Source: Geomonas propionica
Lineage (GTDB): Bacteria; Desulfobacterota; Desulfuromonadia; Geobacterales; Geobacteraceae
Length of the DNA stretch: 40,896 bases
Reading direction: 5' to 3'
Assembly (NCBI RefSeq): GCF_016458235.1
Contig: NZ_JAEMHK010000024.1
Span: 1 to 40,896 of the forward strand
Under the pieces are notes generated by a model. It was not told the origin of the DNA and ran no database searches. It saw only the letters and a program-made list of their open reading frames with translations. This document shows, piece by piece, positions 25,071-33,044 of the stretch. The position numbers were made by a program, and so were the translations under genes. The stretch's first letter is position 1, and each line of letters begins with the position of its first letter.

Positions 25071-25664
25071 AAAGCAGTTACGCAAAGAACTCGAAGTAGG
25101 CGCAAAGGGCGCTGAGAGAAGCTTTTAGGCTGTGGTTTTACTCCCTAAAGTCTTTTCTTCCCGTCCTTTGCGGATACTCGGCGTGCTTCGCGTAACTGCT
25201 TTTCTTGTTTGGGGCATAGTTTTTAAAAGCGGTTACGCAAAGAACTCGAAGTAGGCGCGAAGGGCGCTAAGAGAAGCTTAGGCTGTGGTTTTACCCCCTG
25301 AAGTCTTTTCTTCCCGTCCTTTGCGGATACTCGGCGTGCTTTGCGTAGCTGCTTTTCTTGTTTGGGGCATAGTTTTTAAAAGCAGTTACGCAAAGAACTC
25401 GAAGTAGGCGCAAAGGGCGCTAAGAGAAGCTTAGGCTGTGGTTTTACCCCCTAAAGTCTCTTCTTTCGGTCCCTTGGGGATACTCGGCGTTCTTTGCGTA
25501 GCTGCTTTTCTTGTTTGGGGCATAGTTTTTAAAAGCGGTTACGCAAAGAACTCGAAGTAGGCGCAAAGGGCGCTGAGAGAAGCTTAGGCTGTGGTTTTAC
25601 CCCCTAAAGTCTTTTCTTCCCGTCCTTTGCGAAGACTCGGCGTGCTTTGCGTAACCGCTTTTTT
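25071..25664. repeat. four tandem copies of a ~153-bp palindromic element
   Basis: Copies start at 25071, 25226, 25379 and 25532 (spacing 155, 153, 153); the last is partial. Each begins AAAGCRGTTACGCAAAGAAC and ends with GCTTTGCGTARCYGCTTTT, inverted copies of each other, so each unit can fold as one long hairpin. A ~30-bp linker (TTGTTTGGGGCATAGTTTTT) joins them. Copies differ at only a few bases, so amplification is recent. No protein is encoded. It fits the dispersed GCAAAG/CTTTGC family seen again at 26236-26590 and 30481-30515. Confidence 0.9.
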
Positions 25665-25673
25665 ATATCCTAT

Positions 25674-26132
25674 CTACCACAGGTAGATGGACTTGTTGTC
25701 GAAGCGGTCTTTGTGGAAATAGAGGAAGACGTTGAGCAGCAGGAACAACAGGAACACGCAGAAGGCGTTGATACGGTAGCCGTAGTCGGGGACGAGGGCG
25801 CCGGAGGCGGTGACGACCTGCTGGACGGGGAGCATGATGAGGTTAGCCATGCCGCTGGCGCTGGCGGCAAAGTTGTAGGCGATCAGCAGCCAGAGGGTGA
25901 GCCGCTGCCGCTTCAGGATCCCCACGATCAGGTAGAGGGAGACGATACTGTTGGCGAAGATGAGGTGCTCAGCCTCGTCCCCCTTGCAGAGCCGCCCCAT
26001 GAAAGGGAAGTCCCCCCCCAGGTCGGAAAGCGTGACCAGCATGGCGAGGAGGTACACGCCGGTCAGCGGGATCAGCACGAAGTTCCTCTTCTTGTCATCC
26101 TCTGATGCCACGATCCTGTCCGTTTCTTTCAA
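25674..26132 (-). CDS. small integral membrane protein, unknown function
   Basis: The 152-residue protein has four hydrophobic segments: about 18-36, 58-76, 78-98 and 122-142. The N-terminus is polar (KETDRIVASEDDKKR) and the C-terminus ends in DRFDNKSIYLW. I do not recognise a family. The gene stands alone between two repeat clusters; the terminal hairpin of the 153-bp array ends 10 bp from its stop and may serve as terminator. The upstream ribosome site is weak (GAGGGCGCTCTTG), so the start is the least certain part. Confidence 0.65.
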   Translation of the reverse strand: MKETDRIVASEDDKKRNFVLIPLTGVYLLAMLVTLSDLGGDFPFMGRLCKGDEAEHLIFANSIVSLYLIVGILKRQRLTLWLLIAYNFAASASGMANLIMLPVQQVVTASGALVPDYGYRINAFCVFLLFLLLNVFLYFHKDRFDNKSIYLW

Positions 26133-26189
26133 GAGCGCCCTCGTTTTTCACCGTTATCTGGAGCGCGGCTATCTTAACAGGCGGGGACT

Positions 26190-26226
26190 TCAATTGACAA
26201 TTGATAATTGACAATGGGCAATTGAC
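26190..26226. repeat. AATTGACAATTG-type short repeat cluster
   Basis: The sequence repeats CAATTGACAATTGATAATTG and CAATGGGCAATTGA with alternating orientation, and is strongly AT-rich in a GC-rich neighbourhood. It looks like a dispersed intergenic repeat, not a gene or operator. Confidence 0.6.
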
Positions 26227-26235
26227 CGCGGAAGA

Positions 26236-26590
26236 CAAAGGCTTTAACGCAAAGCCGCAGAGACGCTAAGACAACCAAACACAATTGGTTTACCCAACAG
26301 ACTATCTTTGCGCCTTCGCGCCTTTGCGTTACGACAAGACTGGCTTTAACGCAAAGACGCAAAGACGCAAAGACGCAGAGACGCAGAGACGCAGAGACGC
26401 AGAGACGCAGAGGCGCGAAGAAAACCAAACGACTACATGTTTACCCCAATAGACTATCTTTGCGCTTTCGCGGCTTTGCGTCAGACAAGACTGGTTTTAA
26501 CGCAAAGCCGCAGAGGCGCTAAGCGAAGCACACGACAACTGGTTTTAGCACCAGACTATCATTGCGCCTTTGCGGCTTTGCGTGAGGCCG
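26236..26590. repeat. three imperfect palindromic GCAAAG/CTTTGC elements
   Basis: Three units begin with TTTAACGCAAAGMCGC (about 26244, 26344, 26495) and end with an inverted CTTTGCG block (about 26330, 26484, 26583). Their centres share a CTATCTTTGCGCCTTCGCG-like segment. They resemble the unit at 25071 but have different interiors. The middle element is expanded by the octamer repeat at 26349-26412. Confidence 0.75.
26349..26412. repeat. octanucleotide microsatellite, 8 units of ACGCARAG
   Basis: Three copies of ACGCAAAG are followed by five of ACGCAGAG with no spacer. The copies are identical within each block, a typical slipped-strand product. It lies about 240 bp upstream of the MFS gene start and in no gene. 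Confidence 0.9.
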
Positions 26591-26650
26591 AAGTTGGATG
26601 TTCGCCTTTAGGTGTTGCAAAAATCATCTGGAGCGGGTACGGATGCTGTC

Positions 26651-27838
26651 ATGGGAAAGACTTCCGACAACATCCGCAAGCTCTACCTCTTCTCCTTCCT
26701 GCAGATGATGCTGTTCCCGATGGCGATCATCACGCTCTTCTGGAAGGACCACGCCGGGCTGTCGCTGACCCAGATCCTGCTGCTGCAGAGCATCTTCTCG
26801 GTGGCAACGCTGGCGCTCGATTACCCGGCGGGGTACGTGAGCGACCGGCTCGGCTACCGCTGCGCACTCAACATCTCGGCACTCCTGGGCATCGTAGGGT
26901 GGGGGATCTACGTCTGGGCCGACTCGTTCGCGACGGTGCTGGCGGCGGAGATCGTGCTCGGCATGTCGCTCTCCTTCATCAGCGGCTCGGACAGCGCACT
27001 CCTGTACGAGACGCTGCGGGCCCAAGGGGAGGAACAGAACTACGCGCGGCACCAGGGACGCATGCACGGCCTGGCCCAGGCGGGCGAGGCGGCCGGGGCC
27101 ATCCTGGCCGGCGTCATCTACGCCTTCGAACCGAGGCTCCCCTTCATTCTGCAGGTGGCGGTCTGGTGCGCGGGGCTCCTGGTGACCAGGCAACTGGTGG
27201 ACGTCCCCCGGGCCCACGCGCCGGTCCGCTCCCACTTGGCCGAGGCGCTCGCCACCGCCCGCTACGCCTTCCGGGAGAACCGGCACCTGCGCTACACCAT
27301 CCTGCTCAACACGGTGCTGGGGGTGGCGTCGTTCTACCCGGTCTGGCTGATCCAGCCCTACATGCAGCACGCCGGCGTCCCGGTGGCCTGGTTCGGACCG
27401 GTCTGGGCGGGGGCCAACCTCACCGTGGCACTGTGCGCCCTCGCCAGTCACCGCCTGTACGGCCGGCTGGGAGACCGGGGCATGGTCCTGCTCTTCCTGG
27501 TGCTGGTGGCGGTGGGGTACCTGGGGCTCGGGCTCGCGGGGGGGATCGGCGGCTTCCTGTTCTACTACCTCTTGACCTGCATGCGCGGGCTGCGCGGGCC
27601 GATGATGCTCGCCCATACCCAGCGCGAGTCCGCCAGCGCCAACCGCGCCGCGACGCTGTCGCTGCAGTCGGTGTCGTTTCGACTCCTGTTCGTGGCGACG
27701 GGGCCGCTGGTGGGGAGGCTCGCGGACCAGGGGGGAGTGGGGCACAGCTTTTACCTGCTGTTTTACACGTTTTTGGTTACGCTGCCGGTGCTTGCTTTCC
27801 TGTTTTTGAGGCATGCGCCGCGGGAAAGGGTAAGCTGA
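26651..27838 (+). CDS. MFS transporter
   Basis: The 395-residue protein has about twelve hydrophobic segments. The loop 2-3 motif reads DYPAGYVSDRLGYR (about 58-71), matching the major-facilitator motif A (G-x-x-x-D-R-x-G-R). A second half-repeat occurs at LYGRLGDRGMVL. The substrate cannot be told. The frame opens earlier (26612), but I use ATG 26651, which places a charged start (GKTSDNIRKLY) before the first helix. It is convergent with the EboE-like gene, and the upstream 500 bp are only repeats. Confidence 0.88.
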   Translation: MGKTSDNIRKLYLFSFLQMMLFPMAIITLFWKDHAGLSLTQILLLQSIFSVATLALDYPAGYVSDRLGYRCALNISALLGIVGWGIYVWADSFATVLAAEIVLGMSLSFISGSDSALLYETLRAQGEEQNYARHQGRMHGLAQAGEAAGAILAGVIYAFEPRLPFILQVAVWCAGLLVTRQLVDVPRAHAPVRSHLAEALATARYAFRENRHLRYTILLNTVLGVASFYPVWLIQPYMQHAGVPVAWFGPVWAGANLTVALCALASHRLYGRLGDRGMVLLFLVLVAVGYLGLGLAGGIGGFLFYYLLTCMRGLRGPMMLAHTQRESASANRAATLSLQSVSFRLLFVATGPLVGRLADQGGVGHSFYLLFYTFLVTLPVLAFLFLRHAPRERVS

Positions 27839-27889
27839 AAAAGGGTCCAGGCAACAGATTTCCAGCCACGTCGAGCACCACGGTCCGCC

Positions 27890-28951
27890 TCACAGGATGG
27901 ACCTCAGCCAGTCGAACTCGCGGCAGATCAGGTCCTCCGCAGGGAGCTCCGATACCTCGGGGATGTAGGTTTCGATCTCCAACAAGGCACCGCGCGGACG
28001 GCAGGAGAGGACTTCCCTGATGAAGGCGTTGGTGCTGCCGTAACTCTTGTTGCCGTCGTCGAAGATGGGAAGGTGGTAGTGCACCAGCCACTCCCCGGAC
28101 AGCGGCGGGGGCGCGGCCAGGGCGTGAGAGATGTCGCCGAAACGGCGAATGTCGGAGCCGGCGACCAGGGTGGCCTGGTGCAGGTAGCGTTCCTCGTCGA
28201 AAACGGCGAGGGCGCCGGGGGGGACGGCGGGAAGGCGGATCGCGGAGGAGACGTGGATCTTCGCCACGGGGATGCGGGCCGCGGCCAGGACGGCGAAGGC
28301 CTCGCGCGGTTCCTCGAGGACCACCGCGGCGTGGCAGCAGTCGAAGCAGACGCCGAGATGGGGCCTCAACTGCTCGGGGAGCTCCAGCGTCGCCACGAAG
28401 CCTGCCACCTCGCGGCATGTTTCCAGGAAGCAGTCCGGCTCGGGCTCCAGTGCGAGGATGATGTTGATGCCGCGCCCGGCGTGGCGGGCGAGTTCCTGCA
28501 GCACCAGGACCAGGTGCTCGCGCACCCGCGTGAACTCCTCACGGGAGACGGAAGGGCCGTAGCAGACGGGGAGCGTCGAGATGGAGCCGGTGCACCCCTC
28601 CGGGAGCCAGAGCGCGAGAAGGCGCACCAGGTCCAGGGTGTACTCGACCCGCGCCGGTTCGCGCCAGTCGGGGAGGTAGGCGTGCTCCTTGACCGGCGTG
28701 TCGTGGAACGCGCCGTAGGGGAAGCCGTTCAGGGTGGGGACAAAGCAGCTGTTGCGCTTGCATTCCTCGAGGAACTCCCGGGCGAGCTCCGGGGTCGCCT
28801 CGCGCGCCGCCCGCGCCGACAGGCGCAGCCCGACGGGGAAAGGGCGGTCCGGAAAGACCCGCCGCTTCACCTCGAGGACGCGCGGCCAGACCGCGGTGCG
28901 GACCTCTTCCCAGCTCTCGCCGCGGTGTATGTTGGTGCAGTAGGTCAACAT
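27890..28951 (-). CDS. EboE-like TIM-barrel protein (xylose-isomerase-like fold)
   Basis: The 353-residue protein starts LTYCTNIHRGESWEEV, the hallmark start of EboE ('metabolite traffic protein'), and continues with AP-endonuclease-2/xylose-isomerase-type barrel motifs: FVPTLNGFPYG, ILALEPEPDCFL (metal-binding Glu), LGVCFDCCHAAV (Asp and His), VAKIHVSSAI, and a terminal LLEIETYIPEV. Ebo genes act in moving isoprenoid-derived metabolites such as scytonemin precursors in cyanobacteria, but here the gene stands without eboA, B, C or F in view. I start at ATG 28951 because the family motif begins there. It overlaps the stop of a 26-codon upstream frame. Confidence 0.82.
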   Translation of the reverse strand: MLTYCTNIHRGESWEEVRTAVWPRVLEVKRRVFPDRPFPVGLRLSARAAREATPELAREFLEECKRNSCFVPTLNGFPYGAFHDTPVKEHAYLPDWREPARVEYTLDLVRLLALWLPEGCTGSISTLPVCYGPSVSREEFTRVREHLVLVLQELARHAGRGINIILALEPEPDCFLETCREVAGFVATLELPEQLRPHLGVCFDCCHAAVVLEEPREAFAVLAAARIPVAKIHVSSAIRLPAVPPGALAVFDEERYLHQATLVAGSDIRRFGDISHALAAPPPLSGEWLVHYHLPIFDDGNKSYGSTNAFIREVLSCRPRGALLEIETYIPEVSELPAEDLICREFDWLRSIL

Positions 28952-29025
28952 GGGTATAAAAAGCGCTGGCCCAGAAACGCCAGGCAGCAGGTAACGGCGA
29001 TGGTAATCCTTATGAGATCGCGCAT
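28945..29025 (-). CDS. 26-residue leader ORF overlapping the eboE-like start
   Basis: MRDLIRITIAVTCCLAFLGQ and six more residues end at a TGA that overlaps the ATG of the barrel gene (ATGTTGA). A GAGGGT ribosome site precedes it. The peptide is a single hydrophobic helix with a basic start. It may act as a translational coupler or small membrane peptide. The downstream gene has no ribosome site of its own, which supports coupling. Confidence 0.4.
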   Translation of the reverse strand: MRDLIRITIAVTCCLAFLGQRFLYPC

Positions 29026-29153
29026 GGTACCCTCTTCGTTGATTGTAAAAGCTTAACAATGGTAGGTGCCGGTTGCTCTTTGTCAACTCGAAGCAGTAGT
29101 GCGCGTGCCGGGGGGAGGGTAGTAAGGGAGTAATGGGAGTACGATTCGGGTAA

Positions 29154-29187
29154 ATAAAAAAAGCTGGTTCCCGATGGATACCAGCTT
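29154..29187 (-). terminator. intrinsic terminator of the Met-rich protein gene
   Basis: On the minus strand AAGCTGGT pairs with ACCAGCTT around an 11-nt loop and is followed by seven bases of which six are T (TTTTTAT). It lies 48 bp after the stop at 29235. Confidence 0.8.
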
Positions 29188-29234
29188 CATCGTCCTTTCG
29201 GGCCGCCGGACATGGCGACCGGGCGGCAAAGGAA

Positions 29235-29420
29235 TCACATGGTGCGCCCCTTGCGACCGGAATGGATGTTGCCATGGTGGGTGATGACGTGGACGTTGTG
29301 GTTGGGCTCGCGCCGCATCATCATCTCGTGCTTGGGCGGCACCAGGGTCTTCTTGCCGCTGCGCTCACGCTCCATCATGACTTTCATCCTGGGCGTCATC
29401 GGCGTCTTCATCTCTTTCAT
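29235..29420 (-). CDS. small basic Met/His-rich protein
   Basis: The 61-residue protein (MKEMKTPMTPRMKVMMERER onward) is rich in Met, Lys and Arg, with a His-rich end (NHNVHVITHHGNIHSGRKG). AAGGAGGTG 6 bp upstream of the ATG at 29420 is a near-perfect ribosome site, and a true terminator follows, so the gene is real. The Met and His clusters suggest metal or nucleic-acid binding, which is a guess. Confidence 0.7.
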   Translation of the reverse strand: MKEMKTPMTPRMKVMMERERSGKKTLVPPKHEMMMRREPNHNVHVITHHGNIHSGRKGRTM

Positions 29421-29510
29421 AGCAGACACCTCCTTTCTCTCTGGTAACCAGTATATCACTCACAGGCTGCAACTCACAGAGTCATAGCGATGGGCGGTTG
29501 CATTTTCTTA

Positions 29511-29538
29511 TTGAAAGATCCGCTTTACGCGCCATACT
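29511..29538 (+). promoter_or_regulatory. candidate sigma-70 promoter of the OmpA-like lipoprotein gene
   Basis: TTGAAA (29511-29516) and CATACT (29533-29538) are 16 bp apart, 48 bp before the start codon. Confidence 0.45.
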
Positions 29539-29585
29539 TGTGCACTGGCTGCATGACACGAGAATCCGATGCAAGGAGGAACAGT

Positions 29586-30482
29586 ATGAAGCGCAATCTG
29601 TTGTTTTGTCTCCCGGTGCTGGTGTGCCTCGCCCTGTCGGGCTGCGTAACGAGCGGTACCTACCAGAAAAAGGAGCTCGAGGCCCAGAACCTGGAGAAAA
29701 GCCTCCAGGAACAGCGGGGACAGTACAACATCCTCATGGGTGAAAACGACCAGCTCAAAAACGACATCAAGAAGCTGACCACGGAACTGGCGGCGATGAC
29801 CGGCGAGAGAAACGCCCTCGCCACGGACAAGAAGGGGCTGGAGGAGACGCTGAAATCGACCTCGGACGCCAAGAACCAGAAGATCGGCGAGCTGAGCCAG
29901 AAGGTGGGCGACCTGAACCTCAAGGTAGGGGACCTGACCCAGAAGACGGCGGACCTCGAGGCGGAGAACAAGCGGCTCAAGGACGAGGTGGCGCGGCTGC
30001 AACAGCAGAAGGAGGAAGTCCAGAAGACCAGCAAGACCTACGGCGACCTCCTGGAGCAGATGAAGGGGGAGATCTCCAAGGGGCAGGTGACCATCTCCGA
30101 GCTGAAAGGGAAGCTCACCGTGAACATGGTCGACTCGGTGCTTTTCGATTCCGGCAAGGCCGAGGTGAAGCCGGAGGGGCTGGTCGTGCTGCAGAAGGTG
30201 GTCGACATCCTGAAGACGGTGAAGGACAAGGCGGTCCGGATCGAGGGGCACACCGACAACGTGCAGATCGTCGGGCAGCTGGCCAAGCGCTACCCCACCA
30301 ACTGGGAGCTCTCGGCAGCCCGCGCCATCAACGTGACCCGCTACCTGCAGCAGCAGGGGCTTGACCCGGCGCTGCTGGCTGCGGTGGCCTACGGGGAATT
30401 CAAGCCGGTGGCGGCAAACGATACCGACGAGGGACGCGCGAAGAACCGCAGGATCGAGATCGTGCTGGTGGCGAAGGAATAA
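29586..30482 (+). CDS. OmpA-family lipoprotein with coiled coil
   Basis: The 298-residue protein begins with a lipoprotein signal (MKRNLLFCLPVLVCLALSGC, Cys20). Residues about 28-185 form a long coiled coil with repeated segments (LSQKVGDLNLKVGDLTQKTA). The C-terminal OmpA/MotB domain (about 190-298) starts MVDSVLFDSGKAEVKPEG and contains RIEGHTDNVQIVG, WELSAARAINVTRYL and the closing AKNRRIEIVL, the peptidoglycan-binding Asp and Arg positions. It anchors the outer membrane to the cell wall in Gram-negative cells. AGGAGG 6 bp before the ATG fixes the start; the frame opens earlier at 29490 without a site. Confidence 0.93.
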   Translation: MKRNLLFCLPVLVCLALSGCVTSGTYQKKELEAQNLEKSLQEQRGQYNILMGENDQLKNDIKKLTTELAAMTGERNALATDKKGLEETLKSTSDAKNQKIGELSQKVGDLNLKVGDLTQKTADLEAENKRLKDEVARLQQQKEEVQKTSKTYGDLLEQMKGEISKGQVTISELKGKLTVNMVDSVLFDSGKAEVKPEGLVVLQKVVDILKTVKDKAVRIEGHTDNVQIVGQLAKRYPTNWELSAARAINVTRYLQQQGLDPALLAAVAYGEFKPVAANDTDEGRAKNRRIEIVLVAKE

Positions 30483-30522
30483 AGCGCTCACGCAAAGGCG
30501 CAAAGACGCAAAGAAAGACAAA

Positions 30523-30557
30523 AGGCTCTGAGAGAAAAACTCAGGGCCTTTTTTTTA
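30523..30557 (+). terminator. intrinsic terminator after the OmpA-like gene
   Basis: AAGGCTCTGAG pairs with CTCAGGGCCTT (one mismatch) around AGAAAAA, followed by a run of eight T. A CGCAAAGGCGCAAAGACGC repeat fragment lies just before it. Confidence 0.85.
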
Positions 30558-30564
30558 GACAAAA

Positions 30565-30690
30565 AGCATGACCACAGAGGACACGGAGGTCCACAGAGGA
30601 CACAGAGAAAAAGCAGGGGAAATACTGATCTTTAACCCTGTGTCCGCCCTGGCTTTTCCTCGGTGTACTCTGTGTTCCGCATTTTAGGTT
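30565..30690. repeat. CCACAGAGGACACAGAG-type dispersed repeat
   Basis: ACCACAGAGGACACGGAGG and CCACAGAGGACACAGAG occur side by side, and an inverted copy (CTCGGTGTACTCTGTG) sits 60-80 bp farther on, giving an imperfect hairpin. This is a common form of intergenic repeat in related genomes; no gene is visible. Confidence 0.6.
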
Positions 30691-30756
30691 TTGATCTAAG
30701 AAGAAAGTGGTACAACTAAGGGAGATTGTTAACGCTGAACGCTTAGGAGTTTCATT

Positions 30757-31797
30757 ATGACCACCCCGTCGGAGACCTCGTTCATTCATACCCTGTCGCT
30801 AGCCGACGATCTTTCGCTGCGCCGCCGCTTCATGGTGATGGACGAGGACCTTTTGGGCAACCTGCGCTTCGGACTGCTCCTCGAGATCCTGGACAAGGTG
30901 GCGGAGGAGACGGCACTTCGGTATGTGAACCGGTTCTACCCGGACGCACGGGTGGTGACGGCGGCCATTGACAACATCATCGTGCGCCACGTGGCGGACG
31001 TGACGCGGGACATCGTCTGCGAGGCGCGCATCAACCAGGTGGGGAGGTCGTCGCTGGTGATCGGCATCCGCGTGGAGCAGCCGGGAAATCCTGCCAACCA
31101 TGTCGCTTCCTGCTACTTCACCATGGTGGCGCGGTCGGGGATGGGGGAGGGGGCGGTGAGCGTGGCCCTGCCGCCGCTCGACTACGCGACCGAAAGGGAG
31201 CAGGCACGGGCGAGAAAGGCGGTGGCGCGCCGGGAGGAGTACCGGCAGCAGCAGGCGCTTATGTCGGAACCGCCCAGCCTCGATGAATACCGGATGCTGG
31301 CCGCGCTGCACAAGGCGCAGGACGAGCCGGGTTTCCAGGGGCTTCTGGCGGGACAGCTTTCAGCGGATTCCTGGGAGAGGATGTACCCGGAGTTCGAGAA
31401 CGTGCCGCAGAAGATCTTCGGCGGCTACCTGGTACGCAAGGCCTACGAACTGTCGTCGATCTGCTCGGAACTGGTGGCGCCGGACCGGTCGGTGATGGCG
31501 GCGGTGAACCGGATCAACTTCTTTCATCCGGTGCGCATGGGGGACAAGCTGCACTACACGAGCCGGGTGGTGTTCACCTGCGACAGCTATGTCTGCGTGG
31601 AGGCCAACATCGAGCGCATCAGCCGCGACCGCACCAGCAAGGCGCTTTCCAACTCGTGCCTTTTCACCTTCGTCAACGTGGACCGGGAGCTGGTGCACCG
31701 GCCGGTACCGGCCGTCTATCCGACCACCTACGCCGAGGATGCCAGGTACCTGGAGGCAGAGCGGAGCTTCGCGGCGCTGTCGGAACATCTAACCTAA
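30757..31797 (+). CDS. double-hotdog acyl-CoA thioesterase
   Basis: The 346-residue protein contains two hotdog domains of about 130 residues (about 22-145 and 200-325). Each has the pattern of a thioesterase of the ACOT/YciA class: the first DEDLLGNLRFGLLLEILDKV and the second NVPQKIFGGYLVRKAYELSS, where a Gly-rich turn precedes the long hotdog helix. The linker (about 150-195) is basic and helical. Such proteins hydrolyse acyl-CoA and resemble mitochondrial ACOT9/10. Catalysis is likely but the substrate cannot be read from sequence. The ribosome site AGGAG is 7 bp before the ATG. It is preceded by an AT-rich stretch that should hold its promoter. Confidence 0.88.
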   Translation: MTTPSETSFIHTLSLADDLSLRRRFMVMDEDLLGNLRFGLLLEILDKVAEETALRYVNRFYPDARVVTAAIDNIIVRHVADVTRDIVCEARINQVGRSSLVIGIRVEQPGNPANHVASCYFTMVARSGMGEGAVSVALPPLDYATEREQARARKAVARREEYRQQQALMSEPPSLDEYRMLAALHKAQDEPGFQGLLAGQLSADSWERMYPEFENVPQKIFGGYLVRKAYELSSICSELVAPDRSVMAAVNRINFFHPVRMGDKLHYTSRVVFTCDSYVCVEANIERISRDRTSKALSNSCLFTFVNVDRELVHRPVPAVYPTTYAEDARYLEAERSFAALSEHLT

Positions 31798-31844
31798 CGG
31801 ATGTTGTACGTTCTATGTTCTACGTTGAAAGGCAAAGACGAAAA

Positions 31845-32153
31845 CTAAACTTTGCCGTGGCAAAAGGGGGCGGCTTCGCAGCTGGCGCACATCGAGGGGA
31901 TGCCGCGGGCTGACGCGATCTGCACCGCCCGCTCCTGCACCTCTCCGGGTACACCTTCTGACCCGATCACCAGCGCGTCCACGTCATCCATGCTTTCCAA
32001 GGTGGTCACCAGCGCGGGGTGCACCATGCGCAGGTCGAACCCGGCCCGCGCGGCCGACGTCATCCAGTCCCACCCTACCGTGTTTTCATTGCCCACAACT
32101 GCTATGCACATAGGTCCCCCCGTTCGAACCTGGTCAGCCGGTGCCTCAGACAT
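31845..32153 (-). CDS. small Rossmann-like protein with C-terminal Cys motif
   Basis: The frame opens at 32201, but the first 16 codons overlap a 19-bp palindrome, so I use ATG 32153 (102 residues). An ATG at 32111 (MCIAVVGNENTVGWDW) is also possible, with GGGGGGA close upstream. The body alternates beta strand and helix (CIAVVGNE, DALVIGSEG, ERAVQIASARG) like half a Rossmann fold. It ends in CASCEAAPFCHGKV, a Cys-x2-Cys-x6-Cys/His cluster that could bind a metal. No family is recognised. Confidence 0.6.
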   Translation of the reverse strand: MSEAPADQVRTGGPMCIAVVGNENTVGWDWMTSAARAGFDLRMVHPALVTTLESMDDVDALVIGSEGVPGEVQERAVQIASARGIPSMCASCEAAPFCHGKV

Positions 32154-32172
32154 ATCGCTCTCTGGAAAATGA

Positions 32173-32191
32173 ATGTTACTTTCAGTAACAT
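32173..32191. promoter_or_regulatory. perfect 8+3+8 palindrome (candidate operator)
   Basis: ATGTTACT-TTC-AGTAACAT is a perfect dyad 20 bp upstream of the chosen start of the 31845-32153 gene. The length and spacing resemble TetR- or ArsR-type operators. No regulator gene is adjacent. Confidence 0.6.
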
Positions 32192-32609
32192 CGTCGGGCA
32201 TCGCTTGTCAATCCAAAAGCTAAAGCGACAGGAGATGTCTTTAGCCCTTGCGGAAATGATGGCATCCTCCCCCACCCCCGTACCCCCTCACGCGAGGGGA
32301 GGGGGCTGTCTTTTGCAGTTCTGCAAGACGTGCTTTGCTTTTTCGCGAAATGACCGCGCTGTTTCAAGGCAAAATGAACACTCTTAGCGCAGTCTCCTGT
32401 GGAAAACTTAAGAGGAATTGGAGCACGTTCTTGTGTTAAAGTTGCGCATATTGCGTCATTTTTGAGCATTGTTGCACCCGGCTATGCCTGGTGCCGTCAG
32501 CAGTGCCGCACATTTGAGATGTCGCCGCTCGATTGGTATATATCATGCTATTTGACGGGACATACCACTTACCACTGCTTTCACAGATCGAGCAGAAGCG
32601 AGGGCCGAG
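32192..32609. other. gene-free region with C/G-rich inverted repeat
   Basis: No gene can be supported in these 418 bp. At 32272-32312 a run of CCCCCACCCCCGTACCCCCT is followed by GAGGGGAGGGGG, an inverted repeat of a dispersed type. The promoter for the gene at 32610 should lie in the AT-rich 32380-32600, but no clear hexamers are seen. Confidence 0.45.
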
Positions 32610-33041
32610 ATGGACACTTACACGATCGATGTAGAACTGGAACACTACTATGGGGACCGGATGAAGACCAGCAGCCGGGAAGCCTGCCGCCGTTTCTACC
32701 TGCGCGCCGTGTCACGCTGCAACGGAGCGGAACTGGAGCGATACCTCAAGCTGGTCAAGGCGCACGCTTCGGTGTACTCGTCGGTGCACCACATGTTCCG
32801 CTCTCCTTTCAAGCATGTCGAACTGCCGCTTTTGCTGACCAGCCTCGTGCTGCTTGTATCCAGTGTGGTCATGGTGTTGTCCGGTGAAACCAGCGCGCTG
32901 ATCGCAGGCGGCACCTCGGCTGGGCTGATCGGAGTGTTGCAGTGCGTCCGGCAACTGATCAGGAACTGGCAGCAGCACTCGGTACGCGAGGCGGTGTTCA
33001 GCGAGTTCGCCGAGTTCCTGCAGCGGGAAACAAACCATTAA
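32610..33041 (+). CDS. two-TM helical protein of unknown function
   Basis: The 143-residue protein is helical and polar to about residue 70, then has a membrane hairpin (about 73-91 and 95-113: LPLLLTSLVLLVSSVVMVLS and LIAGGTSAGLIGVLQ), then an amphipathic helix (RNWQQHSVREAVFSEFAEFL). The layout, helices around a TM pair, recalls SLATT-type membrane effectors, but I see no clear signature and no partner nucleotide-signal enzyme. The ribosome site CGAGGGCCGAG is modest. A large inverted repeat starts 4 bp after the stop. Confidence 0.65.
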   Translation: MDTYTIDVELEHYYGDRMKTSSREACRRFYLRAVSRCNGAELERYLKLVKAHASVYSSVHHMFRSPFKHVELPLLLTSLVLLVSSVVMVLSGETSALIAGGTSAGLIGVLQCVRQLIRNWQQHSVREAVFSEFAEFLQRETNH

Positions 33042-33044
33042 CAT

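Noticed and set aside
26437..28020. 527-codon frame on the + strand, and 396 codons on the minus strand over 26624-27814
   Set aside because: Both overlap the MFS gene, whose frame has clear membrane helices and motif A; these give Arg/Pro/Gly- or His/Gln-rich non-protein sequence.
28073..29056. 327-codon frame on the + strand
   Set aside because: Antisense of the EboE-like barrel gene, with no recognisable domain.
29508..30521. 337-codon minus-strand frame
   Set aside because: Antisense of the OmpA-like lipoprotein; Leu/His/Val-rich low-complexity translation.
30541..30789. 82-codon minus-strand frame
   Set aside because: It lies in repeats and the terminator, overlaps the thioesterase start and has no ribosome site.
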